Shown here one piece after another: positions 9,901 through 18,142 of a DNA stretch of 64,000 nucleotides. The notes below the pieces were generated by a model, which had not been told where the DNA came from, did not search any database, and saw only the letters and a list, made by a program, of their open reading frames with translations. Position 1 is the stretch's first letter; each line of letters opens with the position of its first letter. The stretch comes from VAXT01 sp963728535 (GTDB lineage Bacteria > Actinomycetota > Thermoleophilia > Gaiellales > Gaiellaceae), in assembly GCA_963728535.1 (NCBI GenBank), contig CAVSKK010000001.1:2706467-2770466 (forward strand). Direction: 5' to 3'. The translations under genes and the position numbers were made by a program.

Positions 9901-10323
9901 GGCGAGCGCTGTCAGCCGTCGGACCGGAAGCTCGACGGTCAGTCCGTCGAGGATGACCTGGAAGCGGCGAGAGACGACGGCGCCCGGGATTGCCTTGCGG
10001 ATGGCCGTGGCGGCCGCGCTTTGCGCTCGCTCGAGGCGTGCGAGGTAGCGGCGTGACGATCCGGTGCTCACGTCGAGCCGGCGGGAGTTGCCGCCGACTG
10101 CCAGGTCTTCGTTGTAGGCCGCGGCGAGCGGCGGCAAATCGAGCCTCGCGATCACGCGCACGCGCCCGCGAAAGTGCGCCCGGGGAATCTGAAGCGGTCC
10201 CTTCCACATGCGCGGCGCCGCGTCGCGGGCGTGGGGGCGGCGGATCGGCTGGAGCGCGGTGGATGCCGCCGAGGTGCAGGCGAGTGCCGCGACCGCTGCG
10301 GCAAGAAGAGCGATGCGGCGCAA
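6938..10323 (-). pseudogene. Secreted S8 (subtilisin-family) serine protease with PA domain, one frameshift
   Basis: Two frames join into one protein of about 1,128 residues. Part one, from ATG 10323, has a signal peptide (residues 1-23), an I9-like prodomain (about 55-155), and the catalytic triad: Asp in KVGVVDDGVD (about 188), His in FHGTHVAGIAAG (248), Ser in NGTSMATPHVAGAAALLLEK. A PA insert (FRGGCALVTKEIRAAFIGDA) separates His and Ser. After HPGWTP the frame is lost; adding one C in the run read as GGGG on the plus strand (8465-8468) restores the sequence into ASVFLEGGGMIDVPRA. The rest is beta-rich C-terminal domains. Either a sequencing error or a recent mutation. It overlaps the SDR gene by 10 bp. 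Confidence 0.82.
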
Positions 10324-10358
10324 GAGCCTCAGAGTACCCGCACGTTTAGGATCGCGCC

Positions 10359-11135
10359 GTGCGCCGATTCGAAGGCAAGCGCGGTCTCGTGCTCGGAGTC
10401 GCCAACAAACGGTCGATCGCCTGGGCGATCGCGCGGCGGCTCGCCGAGGAAGGAGCCGAGCTCGCCTTCACCTACCAGGGAGAGCGCATCGAGAAGAGCG
10501 TCCGCGAGCTCGCGGAGAGCGTTTCGAGCCCGCTCGTCACCGAATGCGACGTCCGCTCCGACGATGATTGCGTCCGCGTCGTCCAGGAGGCGGGCGAGGC
10601 CTTCGGCGGGCAGCTCGACGTTCTCATCCACTCGGTCGCCTACGCGGCGGCCGAGGATCTGGAGGGCCGCTTCACGGACACGCCTCGCGATCGCTTCTGG
10701 ATGGCGCTCGACGTGAGCGCGTACTCGCTCGTCGCGTGCGCCCGAGCGGCGGAGCCGCTGATGGAGGCTGCCGGCGGGGGCTCGATCCTGACGATGACCT
10801 ACCTCGGCGGCGAGCGTGCCGTGCCGCATTACAACGTCATGGGCGTGGCCAAGGCTGCTCTCGACGCGTCGGTCCGCTACCTGGCATGGGACCTCGGCCA
10901 GAAGAACGTACGTGTGAACGCCGTCTCAGCAGGCCCGGTGCGCACGCTCGCTGCCCGCTCGATCCACGGCTTCCCGACGATGGAGGCGATCGTCGAGGAG
11001 CGCTCGCCGCTCCACCGGCCGATCGACGCGGACGACGTCGGCGCCGCTGCCGCTTACCTGCTTTCCGACGAGGCCCACAACGTGACCGGGACGACGCTCT
11101 ACGTCGATTCCGGCTACCACGCGATGGGCATGTAG
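10359..11135 (+). CDS. fabI: Enoyl-[acyl-carrier-protein] reductase (NADH)
   Basis: 258 residues from GTG 10359. This is the atypical-SDR enoyl-ACP reductase that performs the last step of each fatty acid elongation cycle. Typical FabI features are GLVLGVANKRSIAWAIA (cofactor loop), IHSVAYA, MTYLGGERAVPHYNVMGVAKAAL with catalytic Tyr and Lys spaced by six residues, and AGPVRTLAARSI. The closing VTGTTLYVDSGYH is also family-typical. It diverges from the protease gene with only 35 bp between starts, so the promoters must be very compact or overlapping. Confidence 0.93.
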   Translation: MRRFEGKRGLVLGVANKRSIAWAIARRLAEEGAELAFTYQGERIEKSVRELAESVSSPLVTECDVRSDDDCVRVVQEAGEAFGGQLDVLIHSVAYAAAEDLEGRFTDTPRDRFWMALDVSAYSLVACARAAEPLMEAAGGGSILTMTYLGGERAVPHYNVMGVAKAALDASVRYLAWDLGQKNVRVNAVSAGPVRTLAARSIHGFPTMEAIVEERSPLHRPIDADDVGAAAAYLLSDEAHNVTGTTLYVDSGYHAMGM

Positions 11136-11137
11136 AC

Positions 11138-12010
11138 CTGACGGACCGGCCCGACATCGACGCCGCCGCCCGGTTTCTCGCCGGCAACGCACGTGTCCTC
11201 GACCGCCGTCGTTTCGAGCGGCTGTTCTCCGGCGGAGACGCTGAGCCTGTCCGCGACGCGGTGGCTGCCTTCCGCAACGCCGACGGCGGATTCGGTCACG
11301 CGTTCGAGCCGGACGGGCGCACGCCGGCCAGCCAGCCGGCCGCGGTCATGATGGCTCTGGTCACACTCGACGAGGCCGACGTCTGGGACGACGAGCTTGT
11401 CGCCGGCGCCTGTGAGTGGCTTGCGGCCAACGCACCAGCCGAGGGCGGCGCGTCGTTCGTGGAGCCGACGGTCGAGGGTTGGCCGTGCGCTCCGTGGTGG
11501 GAAGCAGAGGAGGGGCGGCCGGCATCGCTCCTCACCACCGGCCGGATCGCGGGCACGCTGCATGCGCGGCGCGTCGATCATCCATGGCTTGACGCGGCGA
11601 CGGACCTGCTCTGGCGGCGGATCGACGACCTCGAAGGAGACCCGGGGCCGTACGGAGTCCGCGGGGCCCTCACGTTCCTCCAGCATGTGCCCGATCGCGG
11701 CCGTGCGGAGCAGGCATTCGGGCGCGTCGGGCCGCTGCTGTTCGACCTCGACCTGGTCGCGCTCGACCCGGACGCCGAAGGCGAGGTCCACACGCCGCTC
11801 GACTTCGCGCCGAACCCCGACTCGATCGCCCGTCGCCTCTTCGACGAGGCCACGATCGAGGCGCACCTCGACCACCTCGCCGAGGGTCAGGCAGATGACG
11901 GAGGCTGGACGTTCAACTGGCTGGCCTGGTCGCCGGTCGCCGCGAGCGAGTGGCGTGGGTCGCGCACCGTGGACGCTCTCCGCACCCTCCGCGCCAACGG
12001 CCGTCTCTGA
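11138..12010 (+). CDS. Hypothetical protein with prenyltransferase/terpene-cyclase-like alpha-alpha toroid repeats
   Basis: About 290 residues. DAVAAFRNADGGFGHAFEPD and LAEGQADDGGWTFNWLAW resemble QW-like motifs of squalene-hopene cyclase and prenyltransferase alpha/alpha-barrel repeats, but the DxDD cyclase motif is absent, so enzymatic cyclisation is not supported. The start is unclear: the frame is open upstream into fabI, the reading recognised as protein begins at DLTDRPDIDAAARFLAG, and no ATG, GTG or TTG lies nearby. CTG 11138, 2 bp after the fabI stop, is chosen provisionally; GTG near 11261 would remove about 40 residues. Confidence 0.65.
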   Translation: MTDRPDIDAAARFLAGNARVLDRRRFERLFSGGDAEPVRDAVAAFRNADGGFGHAFEPDGRTPASQPAAVMMALVTLDEADVWDDELVAGACEWLAANAPAEGGASFVEPTVEGWPCAPWWEAEEGRPASLLTTGRIAGTLHARRVDHPWLDAATDLLWRRIDDLEGDPGPYGVRGALTFLQHVPDRGRAEQAFGRVGPLLFDLDLVALDPDAEGEVHTPLDFAPNPDSIARRLFDEATIEAHLDHLAEGQADDGGWTFNWLAWSPVAASEWRGSRTVDALRTLRANGRL

Positions 12011-12016
12011 GCAGGA

Positions 12017-12478
12017 TCAGTCCGGCTTGCCGGCCATCGCCCACACCGCGATGACGTAGGCAGCCAGAAGAACGAGCGAAAGCGTGAGCGTGACTTTGAG
12101 CAGGCCGGCGCCCTTCCCCTCCCGTAGGCGGCGGACGCCGATACCCCCGGTGATCAGCGAGACGAGAAGAATTAGCCCGCCGGCGTCGGCGATCACTATC
12201 CCGGTGTCGAGCCAAGCAGGGCGGACGCTCTCCGGAACGTCGTCCCAGCGCTCCTTCGAATAGATCCACCCGGCGCCGATTCGCATGAGCACCCAACCCG
12301 GCAGCGAAACCGCGAGCAGCGACCAGTAACCGAGCCGAAGCAGCCTAGCCTCGCCCTTGGCGAAAGCGAGTGCGCTCGCACCCGCGAGGAGGCCGCCGAC
12401 CAGGATCATCGCTCCCAGCACGTGCAGGAAGAGCGGGAAGTTCCAGCTGTCAGGGCGGACGAAGGCCAGGACGCTCAT
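12017..12478 (-). CDS. DUF2269-like integral membrane protein
   Basis: 153 residues with four predicted membrane helices: FLHVLGAMILVGGLLAGASAL, the segment around YWSLLAVSLPGWVLM, ADAGGLILLVSLITGGIGV and VTLTLSLVLLAAYVIAVWAM. The first helix carries the His-containing HVLGAM motif shared with the gene immediately upstream. This resembles small four-helix proteins annotated as DUF2269, whose function is unknown. Its start overlaps the upstream stop (12475-12478, ATGA), so the pair is likely translated together and may form a heteromer. The stop is 6 bp from the end of the convergent toroid-protein gene. Confidence 0.7.
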   Translation of the reverse strand: MSVLAFVRPDSWNFPLFLHVLGAMILVGGLLAGASALAFAKGEARLLRLGYWSLLAVSLPGWVLMRIGAGWIYSKERWDDVPESVRPAWLDTGIVIADAGGLILLVSLITGGIGVRRLREGKGAGLLKVTLTLSLVLLAAYVIAVWAMAGKPD

Positions 12479-12954
12479 GCGCCTGGTTTCCAGATCATGT
12501 CGACGAGGATCAGAAGCACGACGGCTGATGCGAGGACATGCAGAACGAGACCCTCGCGGGTTCGGTTGAGGGCCAGGAGCTCGGTGCTCGGCCCGGTCTC
12601 ACCGGCGGTTCGAAGCTCCTTCGCCTTGTTCATGCCTTGCATGTAGGCGGCGCCGGTGCGCCGTCCGATCTCCGCGGAGATGAACCACAGGACGAGGGCC
12701 GCGATGATCCAACCGTCCCAGATGTCGTACCCGCCGATCGAGAAGGCGAGCCAGATTCCGAGGACGATTGTGCCGCCCGCACCGATTCCGACCGCGGCGT
12801 TGCCAACTTTGGCAACAGGATCCATGCGAATCGTTCCATCCGGCGTGTCCGTCCCTCGCACGGCCACGACGAGGACCCAGAAGAGGACAACCCCGGCGAC
12901 GTAGGCGAATGCGCTGAGCACGTGCAGCGCGAGGATCCAGTCGTCGAAGCTCAC
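12475..12954 (-). CDS. DUF2269-like integral membrane protein
   Basis: 159 residues from GTG 12954. Four predicted membrane helices are visible, including LALHVLSAFAYVAGVVLFWV, IGAGGTIVLGIWLAF, IIAALVLWFISAEI and VLHVLASAVVLLILVDMIW. Paired His residues in HVLSAFAYV and HVLASAV resemble those of the neighbouring paralogue. The likely relation is to small DUF2269 membrane proteins; no reaction is known. It is followed by its paralogue through an ATGA overlap and preceded, 9 bp upstream, by the end of the polytopic membrane protein gene. Confidence 0.7.
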   Translation of the reverse strand: MSFDDWILALHVLSAFAYVAGVVLFWVLVVAVRGTDTPDGTIRMDPVAKVGNAAVGIGAGGTIVLGIWLAFSIGGYDIWDGWIIAALVLWFISAEIGRRTGAAYMQGMNKAKELRTAGETGPSTELLALNRTREGLVLHVLASAVVLLILVDMIWKPGA

Positions 12955-12963
12955 CCGGCGATC

Positions 12964-14511
12964 TTAGGGAGATCTGACTCGGTACGTGGCAATCGGCCCG
13001 TCGCGGGCGAGGAGCTGCCCCCCACAAGGATTCGGCCGGTCGAGGTGGACAGCGAGGTAGCGGATGCCGAGCTCGGCGAAGCGAGAGCAGGGCACGGCGC
13101 GAAGCTCGCGCAAGAGCGCGTCAGCCCTGGGTGGCGCCGTCGTCGTGTACCCGGCCGGGCCCGCGCGGGCCGCCTGCATTCGGTAGTAGAGGTAGACCGA
13201 AGCGTCCTGCGCTCCCGGCGGGAAGACGGGGAGCTCGAGCAGGCGCCCGGCCGGCTCGTCGCGCAGGGCCGCATAGGCACGGTTGTGCTCGTCGGCGGCG
13301 GTGGCGTTGAAGAGGCCGATCCGAAGATCGACGAGCAGGAGCAAACAAACCATCGCCGCCGTACCCGGCCAGCGCAGGCGGGAGACCGCCACGGCAACCA
13401 GCGCCGCGAGCGCGAGGCACGCGATCGGCATCAGGCGCTCCGGGACGCGCGTGTGCCGGAGCCCGGGCAGGTGCCGCCAGAGGGCGTGGTAGCCCGCCAG
13501 GTTCGCGCCCAGGGCAAACAACATGGGAACGAGAGCGCCGAGCCCAAGCGCGACGGAGAGACCCCACCGACGCTGTGCGAGCAGCACGGCCAGTCCCGCT
13601 AGCGCGATCAGCTGAACCGTCCAGCCGAGGTAGACGAACCCTTCGAGCTCCTGCGGCTGATGGCGCGAGAGGAGGTCACGTAGCTCAGCCGAGTAGTGCT
13701 CGACCTGCTCGAAGGAGCGACCGCTCGCCCCCGTCGTCCCGCGTACGGCGGCGAAATCGGCGAGTAGTCCTGCGAGAAGCGCCGGGAGCACGAGGACGGT
13801 CGCCCAGCGCAGGCGCACGAACGCGTAGAGCCCGAAGAACGGAATTGCGCCGAGCGCGAGGTGGAGCTGGCCCGAGAGCGGGATCGAGGCGAGCGCAGCA
13901 CCTGCGAGCAGAAGCCACCACCGCGAATGCCGCCTCGCCCGCTCGAGCCCGTACAGCGACAGAGGCAGCAGCATGGCGATCCACGGAAGCAGGTGCCCGA
14001 GGGTCCATTGCGCCTGCAGGTAGGGCGCGAGGCAGAAGGCGAGGCCCCCGGTGAGCGCGCCTTCGCGGCGCAGCCCCAGCTCTTTCAACCAGAGTGCCGT
14101 GAACCCGCCGGCCCCGACGAAGCCGAGGAGCACGAACAGGTTCCAGGCCGCGACCGTTCCAAATGCCCGTTGCAGCGGCCAGTAGATGAGCCCGAACGGC
14201 CAGCCGGCGAGATTCCAGCGCGGCTTGACCTCCGGCTGGAAGCTGTACGGATCACGCCACGGCGCCCGCCCATGCTCGAGCTGGTGCCCGACTAGCCAGA
14301 GCTGGTAGCTGACCTGAAGATGGTCGCCCGGCGCCGCTTCGCCGTGGCCCGCGCGGCCCTGGGCCATGAAGGACGTGTCCAGGTGCCTGGCACCGGGCCA
14401 TGTCGCAAGGAGACCTGCCCCGAGGTAGAGCGCGCAGGCGAGCGCTACAAGGCCCGCGCGGCCGCGAGCAGCTCGTCGAAGTCGGGCACCTCGCCGGTGT
14501 CGTAGAGCCAT
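12964..14511 (-). CDS. Polytopic membrane protein, GT-C glycosyltransferase-like
   Basis: About 515 residues with roughly ten membrane helices followed by a soluble C-terminal part (about residues 410-515). The layout resembles GT-C lipid-linked-sugar glycosyltransferases and YfhO-like proteins: an N-terminal helix (GLVALACALYLGAGLLATW), an extracytoplasmic loop after it, and late LRHTRVPERLMPIACLALAALVAV. No catalytic motif is diagnostic enough to name a substrate. ATG 14511 is the last ATG before the first helix; using it makes the gene overlap the 3' end of the peroxiredoxin gene by 67 bp. The frame is open further upstream, but that stretch is peroxiredoxin in another frame. Confidence 0.65.
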   Translation of the reverse strand: MALRHRRGARLRRAARGRAGLVALACALYLGAGLLATWPGARHLDTSFMAQGRAGHGEAAPGDHLQVSYQLWLVGHQLEHGRAPWRDPYSFQPEVKPRWNLAGWPFGLIYWPLQRAFGTVAAWNLFVLLGFVGAGGFTALWLKELGLRREGALTGGLAFCLAPYLQAQWTLGHLLPWIAMLLPLSLYGLERARRHSRWWLLLAGAALASIPLSGQLHLALGAIPFFGLYAFVRLRWATVLVLPALLAGLLADFAAVRGTTGASGRSFEQVEHYSAELRDLLSRHQPQELEGFVYLGWTVQLIALAGLAVLLAQRRWGLSVALGLGALVPMLFALGANLAGYHALWRHLPGLRHTRVPERLMPIACLALAALVAVAVSRLRWPGTAAMVCLLLLVDLRIGLFNATAADEHNRAYAALRDEPAGRLLELPVFPPGAQDASVYLYYRMQAARAGPAGYTTTAPPRADALLRELRAVPCSRFAELGIRYLAVHLDRPNPCGGQLLARDGPIATYRVRSP

Positions 14512-14906
14512 GCGCCGCGGACCGTACCGCCGCGCCCGACGAGAAAGGCCGTTCGCTCGGCGACGTCCGTCATCCCGCGATACTCGTGCGCGACGCCGAA
14601 GCCACGCACGGCGTCGGCGTTCCAGTCCGAGAGGAACTGGATCTCGTCGAGGTCGAGTGCCTGGCTCCACGCGGTCTGCGTCCAGCACGAGTCACGTGAG
14701 ATCGCAAACGGCGTGACCCCCGCCTGCTCGAGCTCCGCTCTCCTGTCACGCAGGAGCTCGAGCTCGCTCGTTCAGGTCGACGACCAGGCGAAGAGGAAAA
14801 AGAGAAAGAGCGCGGCCGAGTCCTCCACGAGACCCGAGATGGTCGTCTGCTCACGCGGGGCCAACCAGACGGTCGCCTCAGGAACCTGGTCACCGGGCGC
14901 GAGCAC
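14445..14906 (-). CDS. AhpE-type peroxiredoxin with in-frame TGA at the peroxidatic position: probable selenoprotein
   Basis: Read from GTG 14906 to TAG 14445 in a single frame, this is a complete 153-codon thioredoxin-fold peroxiredoxin, the length of M. tuberculosis AhpE. Codon 45 is TGA (14774-14772). Around it the protein reads LFLFFLFAWSST-U-TSELELLRD, matching the Prx motif T/S-x-x-C-x-x-E-L with TGA in place of the peroxidatic Cys (Cys45 in AhpE). Ser42 is the T/S residue, Arg118 in ERTAFLV fits the catalytic Arg, and FAISRDSCWTQTAWS and FLSDWNADAVRGFGV are family-typical. The usual motif Pro is Leu38. A hairpin follows the TGA. Selenocysteine is therefore the best reading: a peroxidase reducing hydroperoxides. 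Alternatives are a TGC-to-TGA error or mutation. No sel genes are in the window. Confidence 0.8.
14726..14763 (-). promoter_or_regulatory. Candidate bacterial SECIS hairpin in the peroxiredoxin mRNA
   Basis: Counting the T of the TGA (14774) as 1, positions 12-21 (GCTCGAGCTC) pair perfectly with 40-49 (GAGCTCGAGC), and CTG 22-24 pairs with CAG 30-32 around the loop CGTGA. An alternative fold pairs CTCCTG with CAGGAG and GCTCGAG with CTCGAGC, leaving a 3' bulge. Either way there are 13 pairs, and a GT dinucleotide lies in the apical loop at 26-27. Bacterial SECIS elements are hairpins directly downstream of the UGA with a G-U in the loop that SelB binds. Caution: GAGCTCGAG-type runs arise easily from Glu-Leu codons in this genome. 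Confidence 0.5.
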
Positions 14907-14995
14907 CGACCGACCCTACAGCGCCCGCCACCGCATGAGAGTTCGCGTGAAGTGGGAGGGGGCCCCCGCGGACGAGGGACCCCTCTCCTATAGGA

Positions 14996-17900
14996 CTACT
15001 GCGAGAAAACCTGCAGCTCGGCTGCGCGAACGCGCGTTGCGTTCACGTTGAAGCCGGGCAGGGTGGTCTCGTCGCAGTCTGTCGAGTTGCCCGGATCGTC
15101 GTCCAGGTCGCCCTGGTACGCCGGTCCGCCCGTGCACTGGTTCGTCACGACCGCCAGCCGGACATGGGTCGCCTTCGTCTGCGGGACGTCGAACGACCTT
15201 ATGATCAGCTCGGGTGCGCGCGGTCGCGGCACTCCAGACGGGAACGCGTCCGTCTGGCTCGTGAAGATCAGCCTGAACTGCGAGTTCTGGGAGCAGTCCA
15301 CGGAGCCCTTCGCCTCGCAGGTCCAGATCTGGAACTGCCGGAGGGCCGAGAAGCGGCTCTGGCTGCCTGGATCGTTTGCGTCGGCGGTGTTGACGCGAAG
15401 CATCGCGCTCACCTGGACGCGGCGGACCTGGTGCGACGCCTTCGATGGGTCGAGGCGGACAGTGACCTGCTTGCCGGCCACGGGCCCGCTGAGCGAGGCC
15501 CAGTCCGTGATCTCGGTGTCGTCGATCAGCTTGTCGAGGTTGACGCCGTCACCCGACGCCGTCGCCCCGCTCGTGCTCGAGGCGAGGTTCCGCGACATGT
15601 TGACCGGCATGTCGCGCACCTGCCCCGGGTTGAACGAGAAGGTGAACCGCTTCGCTCCGAAGCCGTTCCCTCGTGCGACGAACTCGTAGGTGCCGGGGAC
15701 GATCGCGAAGGTGTCCGCGAGCGGTGTGGCCGGGTCGGTATCCGCGATCGGCCTCACCGCGGCCTCGTAGCGGCCGACAAACAGCTGCACGGGATGCCCG
15801 TCCGCCTCCCCGACGGCCTTGAAGGTCACCGTGGCGTTGTCGGCGTAGGCTGACTCGAAGCTCGGTGTCGGGTCGAAATCGGCCGAGCCGGCGCTTGACG
15901 CGCCCGTCCCCAGCCCCCGTCGCGCGAACGCGTTCCAGAGCAGCGCCTGGTGCGCGCCCCCGAAGCGGATCATGTCGGCCGCGAGCATGGCGTCACGCGC
16001 GTCGACCATGCTCACCGACCCGCTCCCCATCAGCAGCCAGGCGTCGAACACAAGCTGCGCCCAGCGCCGGTTCCCCGGGCACTGGCTGACCGGCAGGTCG
16101 CCTGCGAAGCACGCCTGCTGGAGCTCGATGTCGCCGGCCGGGAACGAGTCGTTGTACGCCTCGATCAGCGTCTGGCGGATGTCGTAGTTCGTCGCCGACC
16201 AGATCTCGCCGTCAGCGTGCACCTGGGTGCGTTGCGTGCAGGTCCCTCCCTGGTTGCAGGCGAAGTCGTAGCCCACGTCCGAGTAGTTGAGCGGGCTCGC
16301 GTTCATGCCGTAGTTGCGGATGCCCGCGACCTTGTCGCCGGTGACGTAAGGACCAACGGCGAATGGGTTCTCGTCGGCAACCGGGACGAGGGCCTGCGAG
16401 TTGAGGAACTCGGCCGCAGCCTGATCCGACCAGCTCTCACCCATCGCGCCGGCCTGATTCCCCTGGAGGCCGGCGTTCGGCCCGGCGACCATGCGGTTCG
16501 AGATCATGTGCGTGTACTCATGTGCGATCACGGACATGTCGTAGTCGCCGTCAACGCATGGTCCGTAGAAGCTCGCCGGAATCGGCTGCCAGAGGAACAT
16601 GTTCGTCACCGGAACGAGCCCGTCGATCGGTGTGAACTGGTTCGCGTTGTCGCGCGACGCGAACTGCGGCGGCCCGCCGACGATGCCGCCGGCTTGAGCG
16701 TTGCCGTGCTCCGGGTCGTTCCCCAACCCACCGCGGCCGAAGTTGTCCGCCTGCGCGTTCCAGGTCGTCTCCGTGAAGCCGAGCTGGTACGACCAGTCGT
16801 GCATGCGGTTGTGCATCGCGTGCAGGTTTGCGCGCGCCGCATCGATGTCGTTCAACTCCATTGATGTGAACGAGGCCGGGTTACAGCGGCTCTCGTGCCA
16901 CTGGTTGGTCCACGGATACACGTAGTCGCGGGTAGCCGAAAACGAGTAGTTGACGCCTTGCTGGTTGCCGACGTTCGAATTCCACTTCTCCGTGGCCCGT
17001 GCGTTGTTGCCGCGGGTCATGAGCGTCGAATTGCCCGTCGCTGGGTCTACGTCCCACGGAAGCGGCGACGCGATGTTTGCGATCACCTTTTCGCACCCCG
17101 GTACGGACGGAGTGATGCTCCAGCACCAAAGTTCACGGGTGTCGGTCGTCGAGTAGTCGAGCGGCGGATTGGCCGGGAACACCCTCCACGCCGGGTTGTC
17201 GGAGGCGTGCTGCACGATGCCGTCGCGCACGAGCAGCGAGCCGTTCTCAGCGTCGATGTAGCTCATCGCGCCGAGTGGCTCCGAGGCCACGACGTCCATG
17301 AGCAGGACCTCGTAAGCCCGCCGAACCCCATGCGTGGGTGTCGGCACACCGACGAGGCGAACGCGTGCCGGGTCGGTGTACCCGTCGAGGTTCATCACGA
17401 TCCAGCCGTTCTCCTTGCGGATTTTCGAGCTGGCGCCGGCCGGCCGTCCCGCGGCCTGGGCCGCTGCGCGTACGGCGTCCTGCGCCGATAGGACGACCGA
17501 GTTGGTCAGCGTCGTGTCGGTGGTCAGAGACGACGACAGGAATGCGACCTTGCCGTCGACGACGCCCACCGCTGCGAGACCGTCGCGAGCGGCTTCGAGG
17601 CCGCCGAACGCCTGGCGAAAGAGCACGGCGCTCCCCTTGCCGATCGGCGGTGCATTGACGAGCTCGAGGTGGGCGAGCTCACCCGCGCTCAGCCCCAGCA
17701 GCTCGCGGTTCTGCCTCAGGTACTCCCGTGCGGCTACGACCTCGTTGGCGGGCAGGCCCGCGGCGAGGTACTTGCCCGTGTTGGAAAGGGCGCCTGGCGC
17801 GCCGAACTTGTTGAAACGCGCTTCGGAACCGGCTTTCACCAGGGCCCGCTGCGTCGCGCTCGGGGCCTTGCGGCCCATGCGGTTGTCGACGTCTTGGAGC

Positions 17901-18049
17901 GTGCCCCCCTCGCCTTGAATGTTTGGTGGCCCGGCTGTGCTCCCCCCGGGCGTCGCGAATGAGCCGGTCGCGGTCGTGAGGACGACGGCGACGAGCCCGA
18001 CGGCCGGCAGCAGCCACCGGCCACGGTCCGTGCGAAAACGCACGTGCAT
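14996..18049 (-). CDS. Secreted fungalysin-family (M36) zinc metalloprotease
   Basis: 1,017 residues from ATG 18049, chosen because AAGGAG lies 7-8 nt upstream and a signal peptide (WLLPAVGLVAVVLTTATG) follows; the open frame continues 22 codons further without one. Residues about 60-250 are the FTP-type propeptide. The zinc site is VIAHEYTHMISNRM (His510, Glu511, His514) with the third ligand in GAMGESWSDQ (Glu538), as in thermolysin-like M36 enzymes. The C-terminal 250 residues contain a domain with RFTFSFNPGQVRDMPVN and a discoidin-like beta-sandwich ending VRAAELQVFSQ, probably for substrate or surface binding. The likely role is extracellular protein breakdown. Confidence 0.9.
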   Translation of the reverse strand: MHVRFRTDRGRWLLPAVGLVAVVLTTATGSFATPGGSTAGPPNIQGEGGTLQDVDNRMGRKAPSATQRALVKAGSEARFNKFGAPGALSNTGKYLAAGLPANEVVAAREYLRQNRELLGLSAGELAHLELVNAPPIGKGSAVLFRQAFGGLEAARDGLAAVGVVDGKVAFLSSSLTTDTTLTNSVVLSAQDAVRAAAQAAGRPAGASSKIRKENGWIVMNLDGYTDPARVRLVGVPTPTHGVRRAYEVLLMDVVASEPLGAMSYIDAENGSLLVRDGIVQHASDNPAWRVFPANPPLDYSTTDTRELWCWSITPSVPGCEKVIANIASPLPWDVDPATGNSTLMTRGNNARATEKWNSNVGNQQGVNYSFSATRDYVYPWTNQWHESRCNPASFTSMELNDIDAARANLHAMHNRMHDWSYQLGFTETTWNAQADNFGRGGLGNDPEHGNAQAGGIVGGPPQFASRDNANQFTPIDGLVPVTNMFLWQPIPASFYGPCVDGDYDMSVIAHEYTHMISNRMVAGPNAGLQGNQAGAMGESWSDQAAAEFLNSQALVPVADENPFAVGPYVTGDKVAGIRNYGMNASPLNYSDVGYDFACNQGGTCTQRTQVHADGEIWSATNYDIRQTLIEAYNDSFPAGDIELQQACFAGDLPVSQCPGNRRWAQLVFDAWLLMGSGSVSMVDARDAMLAADMIRFGGAHQALLWNAFARRGLGTGASSAGSADFDPTPSFESAYADNATVTFKAVGEADGHPVQLFVGRYEAAVRPIADTDPATPLADTFAIVPGTYEFVARGNGFGAKRFTFSFNPGQVRDMPVNMSRNLASSTSGATASGDGVNLDKLIDDTEITDWASLSGPVAGKQVTVRLDPSKASHQVRRVQVSAMLRVNTADANDPGSQSRFSALRQFQIWTCEAKGSVDCSQNSQFRLIFTSQTDAFPSGVPRPRAPELIIRSFDVPQTKATHVRLAVVTNQCTGGPAYQGDLDDDPGNSTDCDETTLPGFNVNATRVRAAELQVFSQ

Positions 18050-18142
18050 GGTGATCTCCTTCCCCCGTTGTCTCCCTTCTGGGCAGTTCTGCGGGGGCGA
18101 GTATCGACCCGCCACCCCCTCCGGGTCAAGCCTGAAGTGCGC

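Noticed and set aside
12964..14688. Upstream extension of the GT-C-like protein to 14688
   Set aside because: The extra N-terminus is Arg-rich low-complexity sequence and is the peroxiredoxin gene read in another frame.
14445..14906. Peroxiredoxin as an ordinary frameshifted pseudogene
   Set aside because: Both halves are in the same frame; only a TGA separates them, at the peroxidatic position, so a frameshift does not explain it. Substitution error remains possible and is listed as an alternative.
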